Assembly: GCF_000156195.1 (NCBI RefSeq) | Contig: NZ_GG688321.1 | Location: 164,274 to 228,273, forward strand | From: Bacteroides finegoldii DSM 17565 | Lineage (GTDB): Bacteria; Bacteroidota; Bacteroidia; Bacteroidales; Bacteroidaceae | DNA length: 64,000 nt | Reading direction: 5' to 3' | Shown: positions 35,577 through 44,546 of the stretch, piece after piece | How the letters are laid out: the number at the start of each line of letters is the position of its first letter | How positions within the stretch are numbered: position 1 is the stretch's first letter | Notes under the pieces: generated by a model | Told to the model about the DNA's origin: nothing | The model's input: only the letters and a program-made list of their open reading frames with translations | Databases searched by the model: none | Program-made: the position numbers and the translations under genes

Positions 35577-36152
35577 ATGGAAACAGTAGAAAACAAGTAC
35601 ATTACCGTTGCATACAAATTATATACAATGGAAGATGGTGAAAAGGAATTGTTCGAAGAAGCAAAAGCAGAACATCCCTTTCAGTTCATTTCAGGATTAG
35701 GAACAACACTCGAGGACTTCGAGAACCAGATAACTTCTCTTTCTAAAGGTGACAAATTTGACTTCACCATTCCGGCAGACAAGGCATACGGTCAATATGA
35801 CGAGCAACACGTGATTGATCTCCCGAAAAATATCTTTGAGGTTGACGGCAAGTTCGACAGCGACCATATCAAAGAGGGTAATATCGTACCTTTGATGACC
35901 GGTGACGGTCAACGCGTAAATGCCAGCGTAGTAGAAATCAAACCGGATGTAGTAGTCGTTGACCTCAACCATCCGTTGGCAGGCGCCGATCTCATCTTTG
36001 AAGGCGAAGTGATTGAAAGCCGTCCTGCTACTAACGAAGAAATTCAGGAACTGGTGAAAATGATGAGTGGCGAAGGCTGCGGTTGCGGATGCGACAGTTG
36101 CGGTGATGGTGGCTGCAATGACCACGAATGCAGTGGCGGCTGTTGCCACTAA
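35577..36152 (+). CDS. SlyD-like FKBP-type peptidyl-prolyl isomerase with metal-binding tail
   Basis: The 191-residue protein has an FKBP domain with an inserted flap. FQFISGLGTTLEDFENQITSLSKGDKFDFTIPADKAYGQYDEQHVIDLPKNIF is the SlyD pattern, and VVDLNHPLAGADLIFEGEVI closes the FKBP fold. The last 27 residues hold eight cysteines and two histidines (GCGCGCDSCGDGGC...HECSGGCCH), like the nickel/zinc-binding tail of SlyD. It probably acts as a folding helper and metal carrier in the cytoplasm, since no signal peptide is present. The metal is not determined by the sequence. Confidence 0.92.
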   Translation: METVENKYITVAYKLYTMEDGEKELFEEAKAEHPFQFISGLGTTLEDFENQITSLSKGDKFDFTIPADKAYGQYDEQHVIDLPKNIFEVDGKFDSDHIKEGNIVPLMTGDGQRVNASVVEIKPDVVVVDLNHPLAGADLIFEGEVIESRPATNEEIQELVKMMSGEGCGCGCDSCGDGGCNDHECSGGCCH

Positions 36153-36164
36153 GTTAATGAAGAG

Positions 36165-36228
36165 TTAAAAATGAGGAATGAAGAATTGCTATCAACCATT
36201 GCGCAGCTAATTCTTCATTCCTCATTTT
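36165..36228. repeat. Inverted repeat with ATTCTTCATTCCTCATT-type arms
   Basis: About 21-base arms (right arm near 36208-36228, left arm near 36167-36187) surround a short loop. Further partial copies of the same motif (TTCATTCCTCATT, CTTCATTTTC) follow up to 36260. It lies between convergent genes and may act as a terminator. Confidence 0.65.
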
Positions 36229-36264
36229 TCATTCCTCATTCTTCATTTTCTAACTCCTCATTTT

Positions 36265-37551
36265 CTAGCATCCTTTGTGCGTCATGATATCGAGTACCAT
36301 TTTATCCGTTTCGTTCATAGCTTGTGAGCCGATTCTTGTCAGATTACGGATACTTTGATCTACATCTTCATCAATAATACCTTCCACAGAAGTTACACAA
36401 CGGTCTTCCATTGCCATCATAGCAGACAGTACAGCTGTTGAGACTCCGGTAGTCACTTTTAGGGCACAACTCGGTTTTGCACCGTCACAAATCATGCCCG
36501 TCAGGTTGGCAATCATGTTTTGAACGGCAAAGGCAACCTGGTCATAGTTTCCTCCCATCAGCCAAGTGATTCCGCAACTAGAACCTGTGGCAGCTACCAC
36601 ACAACCGCAGAGAGCGGAAAGACGTCCCAAACTTTGTTTGATATAAATAACCGTAAGATGACTCAACATCAAGGCACGGATCAGTTCTTCTTCATTCTTA
36701 TTATTCTCTTCGGCAAAGACCACCACAGGAAGCGTGGCCGATATTCCTTGATTACCACTGCCGGAATTACTCATGACCGGAATCATAGCTCCTGCCATTC
36801 GAGCGTCACAAGCGGCAGAAGTATAAGAGAGGATGTGAGAGAATACGCTGTCACCCATCACTTTGTGTTCATAACTTCCCCGAAGCATTCTTCCCAAAGA
36901 GTGTCCGTAACTGCCTTTAAAGGCTTGTTCGGCAGCAGCCTTGTTCAAACGTGCCGTATCAAGAATAAAACGAATTTCATCCAAAGGAGCTGTCAAGGCA
37001 AAATCATAAACCTTACGCAGGTTCAGTTCGGGAGCGGTCGCTTCCTCTTCTTCATCGGTTGTATGCTGCCTGTCCAGTAATACGTTACCTCCATCGGCTA
37101 TATATATAAAGGTGGTATGACCACCGGCAATTACAGCTTTCGCCGTTCTATCTCCGGACCTGCAAATCACTTCGATATAGAGCTTTTCCGTGATATTATC
37201 TTTCAAGGAAATACAAATCCGTCTTTCCGCAATAAACTGCTTTCCGCACTCTACAGCTTCCGGTGTACAGTCTTTCAATACTTCCAGTTGGTACTCTGAT
37301 TTGCCTATCAATGCTCCTAAAGCAACGGCAATGGGAAGTCCTACCATTCCTGTGCCCGGTATTCCTACCCCCATCGCATTTTTTAAAATGTTGGCACTGA
37401 GCAGTACTTCTATCTTCTCCGGACGCATCCCCAATGTTTCGGCAGCTTTCGCTACACAAAGCGCCACAGCAATAGGTTCTGTACATCCGATAGCCGGAAT
37501 TACCTCTCTCTTAATCAGTTCTATAATTTGCCTTCTTTCTGACTCAGTCAT
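36265..37551 (-). CDS. UPF0597/CyuA family protein (L-serine or L-cysteine ammonia-lyase type)
   Basis: From the ATG at 37551 the protein has 428 residues. It has the family's N-terminal AIGCTEPIAVAL, GTGMVGLPIAVALGAL, and further conserved cysteines (CGCVVAATGSSCGITWLMGG, MICDGAKPSCALKV) that would hold an iron-sulfur cluster as in serine dehydratase alpha. Characterised relatives act as L-cysteine desulfidase (CyuA) or as serine dehydratases. The frame extends to 37632, but the -7 box at 37576-37583 lies inside that extension, so the shorter start is favoured. The substrate is uncertain. Confidence 0.85.
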   Translation of the reverse strand: MTESERRQIIELIKREVIPAIGCTEPIAVALCVAKAAETLGMRPEKIEVLLSANILKNAMGVGIPGTGMVGLPIAVALGALIGKSEYQLEVLKDCTPEAVECGKQFIAERRICISLKDNITEKLYIEVICRSGDRTAKAVIAGGHTTFIYIADGGNVLLDRQHTTDEEEEATAPELNLRKVYDFALTAPLDEIRFILDTARLNKAAAEQAFKGSYGHSLGRMLRGSYEHKVMGDSVFSHILSYTSAACDARMAGAMIPVMSNSGSGNQGISATLPVVVFAEENNKNEEELIRALMLSHLTVIYIKQSLGRLSALCGCVVAATGSSCGITWLMGGNYDQVAFAVQNMIANLTGMICDGAKPSCALKVTTGVSTAVLSAMMAMEDRCVTSVEGIIDEDVDQSIRNLTRIGSQAMNETDKMVLDIMTHKGC

Positions 37552-37575
37552 AAACTCATAAGTTTTAAGTACACA

Positions 37576-37583
37576 CAAAAGTA
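37576..37583 (-). promoter_or_regulatory. Bacteroides -7 box for the UPF0597 gene
   Basis: On the minus strand TACTTTTG matches TAnnTTTG, 24 bases before the chosen start at 37551. Confidence 0.55.
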
Positions 37584-37686
37584 AGAAAATCTTTTTTATC
37601 ATACATCTCTTACTGAACAAATAAAATTTCATTTTGTTATAAACGCTTCTGAGAACTAAACTTTAACAGTAAGAAAAAAGAGAAAA

Positions 37687-38772
37687 ATGAAAGCAAAACA
37701 CGTGATTTTATATTTCCTGGTAAGTATTATCATCTCTTCTTGCATCCGTGACGAAGCTCTTAACGCAGAAGCAGATATACTTAGTTGCACACTGCCGAAA
37801 GCAGTAATGACTACAAGTCCTATCATTAATAATAATTCGGTAACTCTTTTTGTGGGACCGGAAACAGACGTTTCGGCCCTTGCACCGGAATTCACCCTGA
37901 CTCCGGGAGCTACCATCAGCCCTTTGAGCGGAACGGTACACGATTTTAATCTACCGCAAAAATACACTGTCACAGCAGCCGACGGAGTATGGAAAAAAAC
38001 ATATACAGTTTCGGTTATTGATACGGAACTTGCAACTAACTACAACTTCGAGGACACTCTCGGTGGGAAAAAATACTATATATTCGTAGAACGGCAAGAA
38101 GACAAAGTGATTATGGAATGGGCCAGCGGAAATGCGGGTTATGCCATGACCGGTGTTCCTAAAACAGCCGATGACTACCCCACTTTCCAAATAGCGGATG
38201 GTAAAGAAGGAAAATGTCTTTCATTAGTAACGCGAAGTACCGGTTTCTTCGGGCAGTTAATGGGTATGCCCATTGCCGCAGGAAACTTATTTATCGGCTC
38301 TTTTGATGTGAACAATGCCATGAGCTATCCGCTGCAAGCTACCAAATTCGGTCTGCCTTTCCGTTATGTGCCGACCTATCTGGCCGGTTATTATAAATAC
38401 AAGGCGGGAGACAAGTTCACCGAAGAAGGAAAACCCGTTGACGGAAAACGTGACATTTGCGATATATACGCCATCATGTACGAAACGAGCGAGTCTGTTC
38501 CTACTCTTGACGGAAGTAATGCGTTCACCAGTCCGAATCTGGTTTCAATAGCACGCATCGACAATGCCAAAGAAACAGATGAATGGACTTATTTCAAACT
38601 TCCGTTTATTACCCGCCCCGGCAAGTTCATCGACAAAGAAAAGCTAAGGGATGGAAAATACAACGTAGCAATCGTCTTTACCTCCAGTCTGGAAGGCGCT
38701 TATTTCAATGGAGCCATCGGAAGTACCTTGCTGATTGATGAAGTCGAACTGGTCTATCATACAGAAAACTAA
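37687..38772 (+). CDS. PCMD-type outer-surface lipoprotein
   Basis: The 361-residue protein has a lipoprotein signal (ILYFLVSIIISSCIRDE, cysteine at about 19). A short Ig-like domain (about 35-115: TVTAADGVWKKTYTVSVID) and then a beta-sandwich from about 120 resemble the 'putative carbohydrate metabolism domain' (PCMD) found in Bacteroides lipoproteins. The Ig-like part resembles segments that precede many glycan-binding lipoproteins. It is followed 30 bases later by a beta-barrel gene, so the pair may form an outer-membrane unit. The ligand is unknown. Confidence 0.75.
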   Translation: MKAKHVILYFLVSIIISSCIRDEALNAEADILSCTLPKAVMTTSPIINNNSVTLFVGPETDVSALAPEFTLTPGATISPLSGTVHDFNLPQKYTVTAADGVWKKTYTVSVIDTELATNYNFEDTLGGKKYYIFVERQEDKVIMEWASGNAGYAMTGVPKTADDYPTFQIADGKEGKCLSLVTRSTGFFGQLMGMPIAAGNLFIGSFDVNNAMSYPLQATKFGLPFRYVPTYLAGYYKYKAGDKFTEEGKPVDGKRDICDIYAIMYETSESVPTLDGSNAFTSPNLVSIARIDNAKETDEWTYFKLPFITRPGKFIDKEKLRDGKYNVAIVFTSSLEGAYFNGAIGSTLLIDEVELVYHTEN

Positions 38773-38802
38773 AACCTAAATGATTTTATAATAATTACAG
38801 CG

Positions 38803-39588
38803 ATGAAAAAATACCTTTATACATTCGGTCTGCTTATTTGTTTAAGTGTTGCCCTGCCCGGTTATGCACAAGTGGATAGAAATGAAACGCTTATCCGTTC
38901 CGCCCTTCGCGGATTGGAATACGAAGTGAAAGCAGGAATCAGTATCGGCGGCACAGCTCCGCTTCCCTTACCGGCGGAAATCCGGTCTATTGACGGTTAC
39001 AACCCGACTCTCGCCATTACAATCGGGGGTGAAGTGACCAAATGGGTAGCGGTTCAGAACAAACTGGGTGTCATCGTAGGGCTACGGCTTGAAAACAAGG
39101 CTATGACCACCGAAGCTACCGTAAAGAATTACAGTATGGAAATTCTGGGACAAGGAGGTGAAAGGATCAGCGGAGTATGGACAGGAGGGGTAAAGACCAA
39201 AGTACATACCGCCGGATTAACCATCCCATTGATGGCTACTTATAAGTTGAGTAGCCGTTGGAATGTGAAAGCAGGCCCTTATTTTTCCTATATACTTTCA
39301 AGGGAATTTTCAGGACACGTATACGAAGGATATCTGCGTGAGGACGATCCAACAGGACCTAAAGTAGAATTTACCGATGATAAAATTGCAACTTATGACT
39401 TCTCCGACGATCTGAGACGTTTTCAGTGGGGACTTCAGGCAGGAGCCGGATGGAGAGCGTTCAAACATCTCAACATATACGCCGACCTTACCTGGGGACT
39501 CAACAATATCTTCAAGAATGACTTCCATACGATCACTTTCTCGATGTACCCTATATATCTGAATATCGGCTTCGGGTATGCATTCTAA
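38803..39588 (+). CDS. PorT-like outer-membrane beta-barrel protein
   Basis: The 261-residue protein has a signal peptide (KKYLYTFGLLICLSVALPGYAQ) and alternating amphipathic strands throughout (for example WVAVQNKLGVIVGLRLENKAM, WNVKAGPYFSYILS, LNIYADLTWGLNNIF). It ends in YLNIGFGYAF, an aromatic terminal residue needed for Bam-dependent insertion. This is the pattern of small 8-10 stranded barrels. It is probably co-transcribed with the lipoprotein upstream. Its function is unknown. Confidence 0.82.
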   Translation: MKKYLYTFGLLICLSVALPGYAQVDRNETLIRSALRGLEYEVKAGISIGGTAPLPLPAEIRSIDGYNPTLAITIGGEVTKWVAVQNKLGVIVGLRLENKAMTTEATVKNYSMEILGQGGERISGVWTGGVKTKVHTAGLTIPLMATYKLSSRWNVKAGPYFSYILSREFSGHVYEGYLREDDPTGPKVEFTDDKIATYDFSDDLRRFQWGLQAGAGWRAFKHLNIYADLTWGLNNIFKNDFHTITFSMYPIYLNIGFGYAF

Positions 39589-39595
39589 AATATAA

Positions 39596-39747
39596 CTCAC
39601 CACAGTTACATCGCAAGCTCCCAAGGCAGCCGCCTCTCCAGCAAATGTAAGTTGCTGTTGTCCTGTAAAGGTCGAAATCCCCTCTCCCTTCTTTACGGTA
39701 CACTTGTCTATTACAATATCCCCGAACGTCATTATCTTCCCGTTCAT
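39596..39747 (-). pseudogene. Possible gene remnant after the beta-barrel gene
   Basis: A frame starting at ATG 39747 gives about 50 residues that look protein-like (KIMTFGDIVIDKCTVKKGEG, then LTFAGEAAALGACDVTVVS). It then runs into the antisense of the barrel gene, where the sequence no longer looks real. It could be the N-terminal stub of a truncated gene. The base composition is higher in G+C than the usual intergenic DNA here. There is no supporting promoter or homologue that I can name, so this is tentative. Confidence 0.25.
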
Positions 39748-39918
39748 GGATTCTTTTTCATACAGTCATTGGTTTAGTTATTATTAATCATCATTTATCA
39801 ACTGAAAAGAAGAAAAAAGGTTCAATATGCCACCTTTTTTGAAGATATTTTGAGTTCACAACAATCTTATCGAAAACTTTGTTATATTTGCATACAGTAA
39901 TTTTAAAAAGCCACGACT
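39748..39918. other. Intergenic region before aroC
   Basis: It is AT-rich with no gene. It ends with the aroC -7 box TATATTTG (39883-39890) 28 bases before the ATG. Confidence 0.55.
39883..39890 (+). promoter_or_regulatory. Bacteroides -7 box for aroC
   Basis: TATATTTG matches TAnnTTTG. No clear -33 element is seen. Confidence 0.55.
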
Positions 39919-40995
39919 ATGTTTAATTCATTTGGCAACATCTTTCGGCTCACAAGTTTTGGTGAGTCTCATGGAAAAGGAATTGGAGGAGTAATTGACG
40001 GATTTCCCGCCGGAATCACTATTGACGAAGAATTCGTACAACAGGAACTGAACCGGCGCCGTCCGGGACAATCCATCCTTACCACCGCACGCAAAGAAGC
40101 TGATAAAGTAGAGTTTCTTTCCGGTATTTTTGAAGGTAAGTCAACCGGTTGCCCCATCGGTTTTATCGTTTGGAACGAAAACCAACATTCTAATGACTAC
40201 AACAATCTGAAAAATGTATATCGCCCTTCACACGCCGACTATACTTACACAGTGAAGTATGGTATCCGCGATCATCGTGGCGGCGGACGTTCGTCTGCAC
40301 GCGAAACGGTATCACGCGTCGTAGCCGGTGCTTTGGCCAAGCTGGCACTCCGCCAGTTAGGTATCAGTATCACTGCTTACACCTCACAGGTAGGAGCTAT
40401 CAAACTGGAAGGCACTTACTCGGACTACGATCTCGACTTGATCGAGACAAATGATGTACGCTGCCCGGACCCGGAAAAGGCAAAAGAAATGGCAGACCTT
40501 ATATATAAGGTAAAAGGAGAAGGCGATACTATCGGCGGTACGCTGACTTGTGTCATCAAAGGCTGCCCCATCGGTTTGGGACAACCCGTTTTCGGTAAGC
40601 TCCATGCGGCTTTGGGAAATGCGATGTTAAGTATCAACGCCGCCAAAGCATTTGAGTACGGTGAAGGATTCAAGGGACTGAAGATGAAGGGGTCGGAACA
40701 GAATGACGTTTTCTATAACAACAACGGACGGATTGAAACGCATACCAACCATTCAGGAGGTATTCAGGGAGGATTGAGTAACGGACAGGACATTTATTTC
40801 CGTGTGGTATTCAAACCGATCGCTACGCTGTTGATGGAGCAGGAGACTGTTAATATCGACGGAGTGGACACCACGCTGAAAGCTCGCGGCCGTCATGACG
40901 CCTGTGTACTGCCACGCGCCGTTCCCATTGTAGAGGCAATGGCTGCGATGACTATACTTGACTATTACCTGCTGGATAAAACCACGCAGCTTTAA
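39919..40995 (+). CDS. aroC: Chorismate synthase
   Basis: The 358-residue FMN-dependent enzyme makes chorismate from EPSP, the last shared step of aromatic amino-acid synthesis. The family signatures are [27 protein letters not shown] at the start, [38 protein letters not shown] (about 95-135) and the late [23 protein letters not shown] dipeptidase gene follows 15 bases later on the same strand. Confidence 0.97.
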   Translation: MFNSFGNIFRLTSFGESHGKGIGGVIDGFPAGITIDEEFVQQELNRRRPGQSILTTARKEADKVEFLSGIFEGKSTGCPIGFIVWNENQHSNDYNNLKNVYRPSHADYTYTVKYGIRDHRGGGRSSARETVSRVVAGALAKLALRQLGISITAYTSQVGAIKLEGTYSDYDLDLIETNDVRCPDPEKAKEMADLIYKVKGEGDTIGGTLTCVIKGCPIGLGQPVFGKLHAALGNAMLSINAAKAFEYGEGFKGLKMKGSEQNDVFYNNNGRIETHTNHSGGIQGGLSNGQDIYFRVVFKPIATLLMEQETVNIDGVDTTLKARGRHDACVLPRAVPIVEAMAAMTILDYYLLDKTTQL

Positions 40996-41010
40996 TGTTT
41001 AATTCAATTT

Positions 41011-42369
41011 ATGAACGAAATTCAGAAATATATAGCAGAGAACGAGTCCCGAATGATGGAGGATTTGTTCAGTCTCATCCGCATTCCAAGTATCAGTGCA
41101 CTGCCCGAACACCATGATGATATGCTGGCGTGCGCCGAACGCTGGGCACAGCTATTATTGGAAGCCGGAGCGGACGAAGCATTGGTAATGCCCTCCAAAG
41201 GCAATCCGATTGTCTTTGCCCAAAAGATAGTAGACCCGAGCGCAAAAACTATTTTAGTCTACGCCCATTATGACGTGATGCCTGCCGAGCCATTAGAGCT
41301 TTGGAAAAGCCAACCGTTCGAGCCGGAAATACGTGACGGTCACATTTGGGCACGTGGTGCGGATGATGACAAAGGACAATCATTTATTCAGGTGAAAGCC
41401 CTCCAATATCTCCTCAAGAACGGACTGCTGAAAAATAACGTAAAGTTTATCTTTGAAGGAGAAGAGGAAATCGGTTCTCCCAGTTTGGAGGCTTTTTGCG
41501 AAGAGCACAAAGAGTTGTTGAAATCCGATGTGATTCTTGTTTCGGACACTAGCATGCTAGGAGCGGAACTCCCTTCGTTAACCACAGGTCTGCGTGGCCT
41601 GGCTTATTGGGAAATAGAAGTTACGGGACCAAACCGTGATTTACATTCCGGACATTTCGGAGGTGCGGTAGCCAATCCGATTAATGTGTTATGCAAGATT
41701 ATCAGTAAAATAACCGATGCGGATGGAAGAATCACCATTCCCGGATTCTATGACGATGTAGAAGAAGTTCCACAAGCCGAACGGGAGATGATTGCCCGTA
41801 TTCCTTTTGATGAAAAGAAATACAAAGAAGCGATCGGTGTGAAGGAAGTATTCGGAGAAAAAGGATACAGTACATTGGAGCGTAACAGTTGCCGGCCGTC
41901 TTTTGACGTATGCGGTATATGGGGCGGGTATACAGGAGAAGGTTCCAAAACCGTGCTTCCCTCAAAAGCTTACGCCAAAGTCTCCTGCCGGTTGGTTCCA
42001 CATCAGGACCACCATAAGATTTCTCAAATGTTTGCGGATTATATTCTTAGTATTGCTCCTGACACGGTACAGGTGAAAGTCACTCCGATGCATGGAGGAC
42101 AGGGTTATGTCTGCCCCATCTCCCTTCCCGCCTATCAAGCGGCGGAGAAAGGTTTTGAGATTGCTTTCGGGAAAAAGCCGTTGGCTGTACGCCGCGGCGG
42201 CAGTATTCCTATCATATCCACTTTCGAACAAGTATTAGGAGTCAAGACCGTATTAATGGGATTCGGACTCGAATCGGACGCCATCCATTCGCCGAATGAA
42301 AATTTCTCACTGGATTTTTTCCGTAAGGGAATAGAAGCGGTGATTGAGTTTCATAATGCCTTCCGGTAA
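41011..42369 (+). CDS. M20 family dipeptidase
   Basis: The 452-residue zinc peptidase has VYAHYDVMPAEPLELW (about 88-103, first metal histidine and aspartate), GADDDKGQ, the catalytic EGEEEIGSPSLEAF (about 150-163) and the C-terminal histidine in ESDAIHSPNENFSL. A dimerisation domain is inserted from about 200-320. It is of the cytosolic non-specific dipeptidase (CNDP/PepV-like) type, with no signal peptide. Its 3' end overlaps topB, on the opposite strand, by 19 bases. Confidence 0.92.
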   Translation: MNEIQKYIAENESRMMEDLFSLIRIPSISALPEHHDDMLACAERWAQLLLEAGADEALVMPSKGNPIVFAQKIVDPSAKTILVYAHYDVMPAEPLELWKSQPFEPEIRDGHIWARGADDDKGQSFIQVKALQYLLKNGLLKNNVKFIFEGEEEIGSPSLEAFCEEHKELLKSDVILVSDTSMLGAELPSLTTGLRGLAYWEIEVTGPNRDLHSGHFGGAVANPINVLCKIISKITDADGRITIPGFYDDVEEVPQAEREMIARIPFDEKKYKEAIGVKEVFGEKGYSTLERNSCRPSFDVCGIWGGYTGEGSKTVLPSKAYAKVSCRLVPHQDHHKISQMFADYILSIAPDTVQVKVTPMHGGQGYVCPISLPAYQAAEKGFEIAFGKKPLAVRRGGSIPIISTFEQVLGVKTVLMGFGLESDAIHSPNENFSLDFFRKGIEAVIEFHNAFR

Positions 42370-44462
42370 GTACATCCGTTTTTCCACTCCGAACATCCGT
42401 AGGCTGTCTTGCCTTTTATGATTGTTCCTTTGCCGCAAAGCGGACAAGGTTGTCCGACAAGAGAATCAGCATTAACAGTAGCCGCAGGCGTAGCCTTCGG
42501 CTTCTTTTCTTTCGGAGCACCCGGTTTCCGTTCGCGCTTCTTCGGTTCTTTCTTCACTTTTTCTCCGGCTTGGGCGGCTGCCGCATCCTGAATGGTAATA
42601 CGGCGGTTAGTATTATCCGACAACACACTCATTACGATTTCCGAAACCATCTGCTTCAGTTCTTCAAGAAACTGGCGTGCATCATACGTTTTCTTCTCTA
42701 TTTCGCGGAGTTTCTTTTCCCAGATACCCGTCAGTTCGGCAGATTTTAAAAGCTCTTCATGAATAAGCTGCACCAGTTCCACTCCTGTCGGGGTAGCAAT
42801 CAGGTTCTTCCTTTCCTTACGGATGTAATTCCGTTTGAACAACGTTTCGATGATAGCGGCACGGGTAGACGGGCGGCCGATACCGTTTTCTTTTAAGGCG
42901 TCGCGGAGTTCGTCGTTATCAACCAACTTTCCGGCAGTTTCCATTGCACGAAGCAGAGTTGCTTCCGTGTAAGGTCTGGGCGGCTGTGTCCACTTCTCAT
43001 TCAAATCGGGAACATGAGGACCACTTTCCCCTTTCACAAAAGCAGGAAGTACATTTTCGTCTTCTTCCTCTTTTTCTTCGGCCGTTTCTTTTACATCTTT
43101 TGCAAAGACAACACGCCATCCGGGTTCGAGAATCTGTTTCCCACTTACTTTGAATTCTATTTTATCCACCTCTCCCATCACAGTAGTAGTAGAAATCTTA
43201 CAATCCGGATAGAACACGGCAATAAAACGACGGGCAATCAGATCGTAGACACGACGCTCCATATCCGTCAGGTTTTGAGCGTACACTCCGGTAGGGATAA
43301 TGGCATGGTGATCTGTTACCTTTGAATTATCAAATACTTTCTTCGATTTCGGCAATGTGGAACCGTTCAACGGAGCTGTCAGTACTTCATAATCACGGAG
43401 TCCTTTCAGAATACCAGGGCACTTCGGATAAATATCGTCACTCAGGAAAGTTGTATCGACACGCGGATAGGTAGCTACTTTCTTTTCGTAAAGGGACTGG
43501 ATAAGTTTTAATGTCTCATCAGCAGAATAAGCGAATTTCTTGTTACATTCCACCTGAAGCGAAGTCAGGTCGAACAGACGCGGAGCAAACTCCCGTCCGT
43601 CTTTCTTACTAACACTGGTGACTACGAACGGAAGGTCTTTGATACGTTCTACCAACGCCTCGCCCTCTTCCCTGTTAGCGATAGGATCAATACCGGGATT
43701 CTCTATTATTTTCTTTTTCCCACCGTTTTTCTCTTCTTCCGCAGCGATTTCTTCATCACTTTTGCGGATTAAAGCCGAAAAGGTTGTATCCCGGTAGTTC
43801 GTTTTCAATTCCCAATATTGCTTAGGCTGGAAGTTGGCTATCTCCAACTGTCGGTTAACAATCAACGCTAAGGTAGGTGTTTGCACCCGACCGATAGAAA
43901 GTACCTGTTTATTCTGACCGTATTTTATTGTATAAAGACGAGTGGCATTCATACCAAGCAACCAGTCTCCGATAGCCCGCGAAAGTCCCGCTTCATACAG
44001 TGACTGAAAATCTGCCTGATCCTTTAGCTTTGCAAATCCGTCACGAATAGCTTCTTCCGTCAAAGACGAAATCCACAAACGCTTCACCGGACAACGGGCG
44101 CCTGCTTTCTGCATCACCCAACGCTGAATCAATTCTCCTTCCTGTCCGGCATCACCGCAGTTGATAATCTCATCTGCATTTTGCATCAATTGCTCTATGA
44201 TATGAAATTGTTTCTCAATGCCCGGATCATGCCCAATCAGTTTGATACCGAAACGCGGAGGGATCATCGGTAAGCTACCTAAGCTCCACGACTTCCAATT
44301 AGGAGTATATTCATGCGGCTCCTTCAGGGTGCAAAGATGTCCGAACGTCCAGGTCACCTGGTATCCGTTTCCTTCTATATATCCTTCTTTTCTGGTATGA
44401 GCGCCGAGTACTTCGGCTATATCACGTGCAACAGATGGCTTTTCAGCTATGCAAACTATCAT
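42351..44462 (-). CDS. topB: DNA topoisomerase III (type IA)
   Basis: The 703-residue enzyme relaxes and decatenates DNA. It starts with the Toprim domain (IVCIAEKPSVARDIAEVLGAH, with CGDAGQEGELIQRW holding the acidic metal ligands). The core has SIGRVQTPTLALIV, and the catalytic tyrosine is in ATYPRVDTTFLSDDI (about 335). GIGRPSTRAAIIETL is also present. A lysine-rich linker (KKEPKKRERKPGAPKEKKPK) leads to one C-terminal zinc ribbon (CPLCGKGTIIKG...GCSEWKNGCTYR). It overlaps the dipeptidase gene tail to tail. Confidence 0.94.
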   Translation of the reverse strand: MIVCIAEKPSVARDIAEVLGAHTRKEGYIEGNGYQVTWTFGHLCTLKEPHEYTPNWKSWSLGSLPMIPPRFGIKLIGHDPGIEKQFHIIEQLMQNADEIINCGDAGQEGELIQRWVMQKAGARCPVKRLWISSLTEEAIRDGFAKLKDQADFQSLYEAGLSRAIGDWLLGMNATRLYTIKYGQNKQVLSIGRVQTPTLALIVNRQLEIANFQPKQYWELKTNYRDTTFSALIRKSDEEIAAEEEKNGGKKKIIENPGIDPIANREEGEALVERIKDLPFVVTSVSKKDGREFAPRLFDLTSLQVECNKKFAYSADETLKLIQSLYEKKVATYPRVDTTFLSDDIYPKCPGILKGLRDYEVLTAPLNGSTLPKSKKVFDNSKVTDHHAIIPTGVYAQNLTDMERRVYDLIARRFIAVFYPDCKISTTTVMGEVDKIEFKVSGKQILEPGWRVVFAKDVKETAEEKEEEDENVLPAFVKGESGPHVPDLNEKWTQPPRPYTEATLLRAMETAGKLVDNDELRDALKENGIGRPSTRAAIIETLFKRNYIRKERKNLIATPTGVELVQLIHEELLKSAELTGIWEKKLREIEKKTYDARQFLEELKQMVSEIVMSVLSDNTNRRITIQDAAAAQAGEKVKKEPKKRERKPGAPKEKKPKATPAATVNADSLVGQPCPLCGKGTIIKGKTAYGCSEWKNGCTYRKAL

Positions 44463-44495
44463 TCTTTTCCTTCTTGTTTTTATACTATCAGCCTA

Positions 44496-44503
44496 CAAAG
44501 TTA
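44496..44503 (-). promoter_or_regulatory. Bacteroides -7 box for topB
   Basis: On the minus strand TAACTTTG matches TAnnTTTG, 33 bases before the topB start. Confidence 0.5.
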
Positions 44504-44546
44504 CACGAATATTTCTCACAGAAGGCATGAAGCCGGGAAAAAGTGA

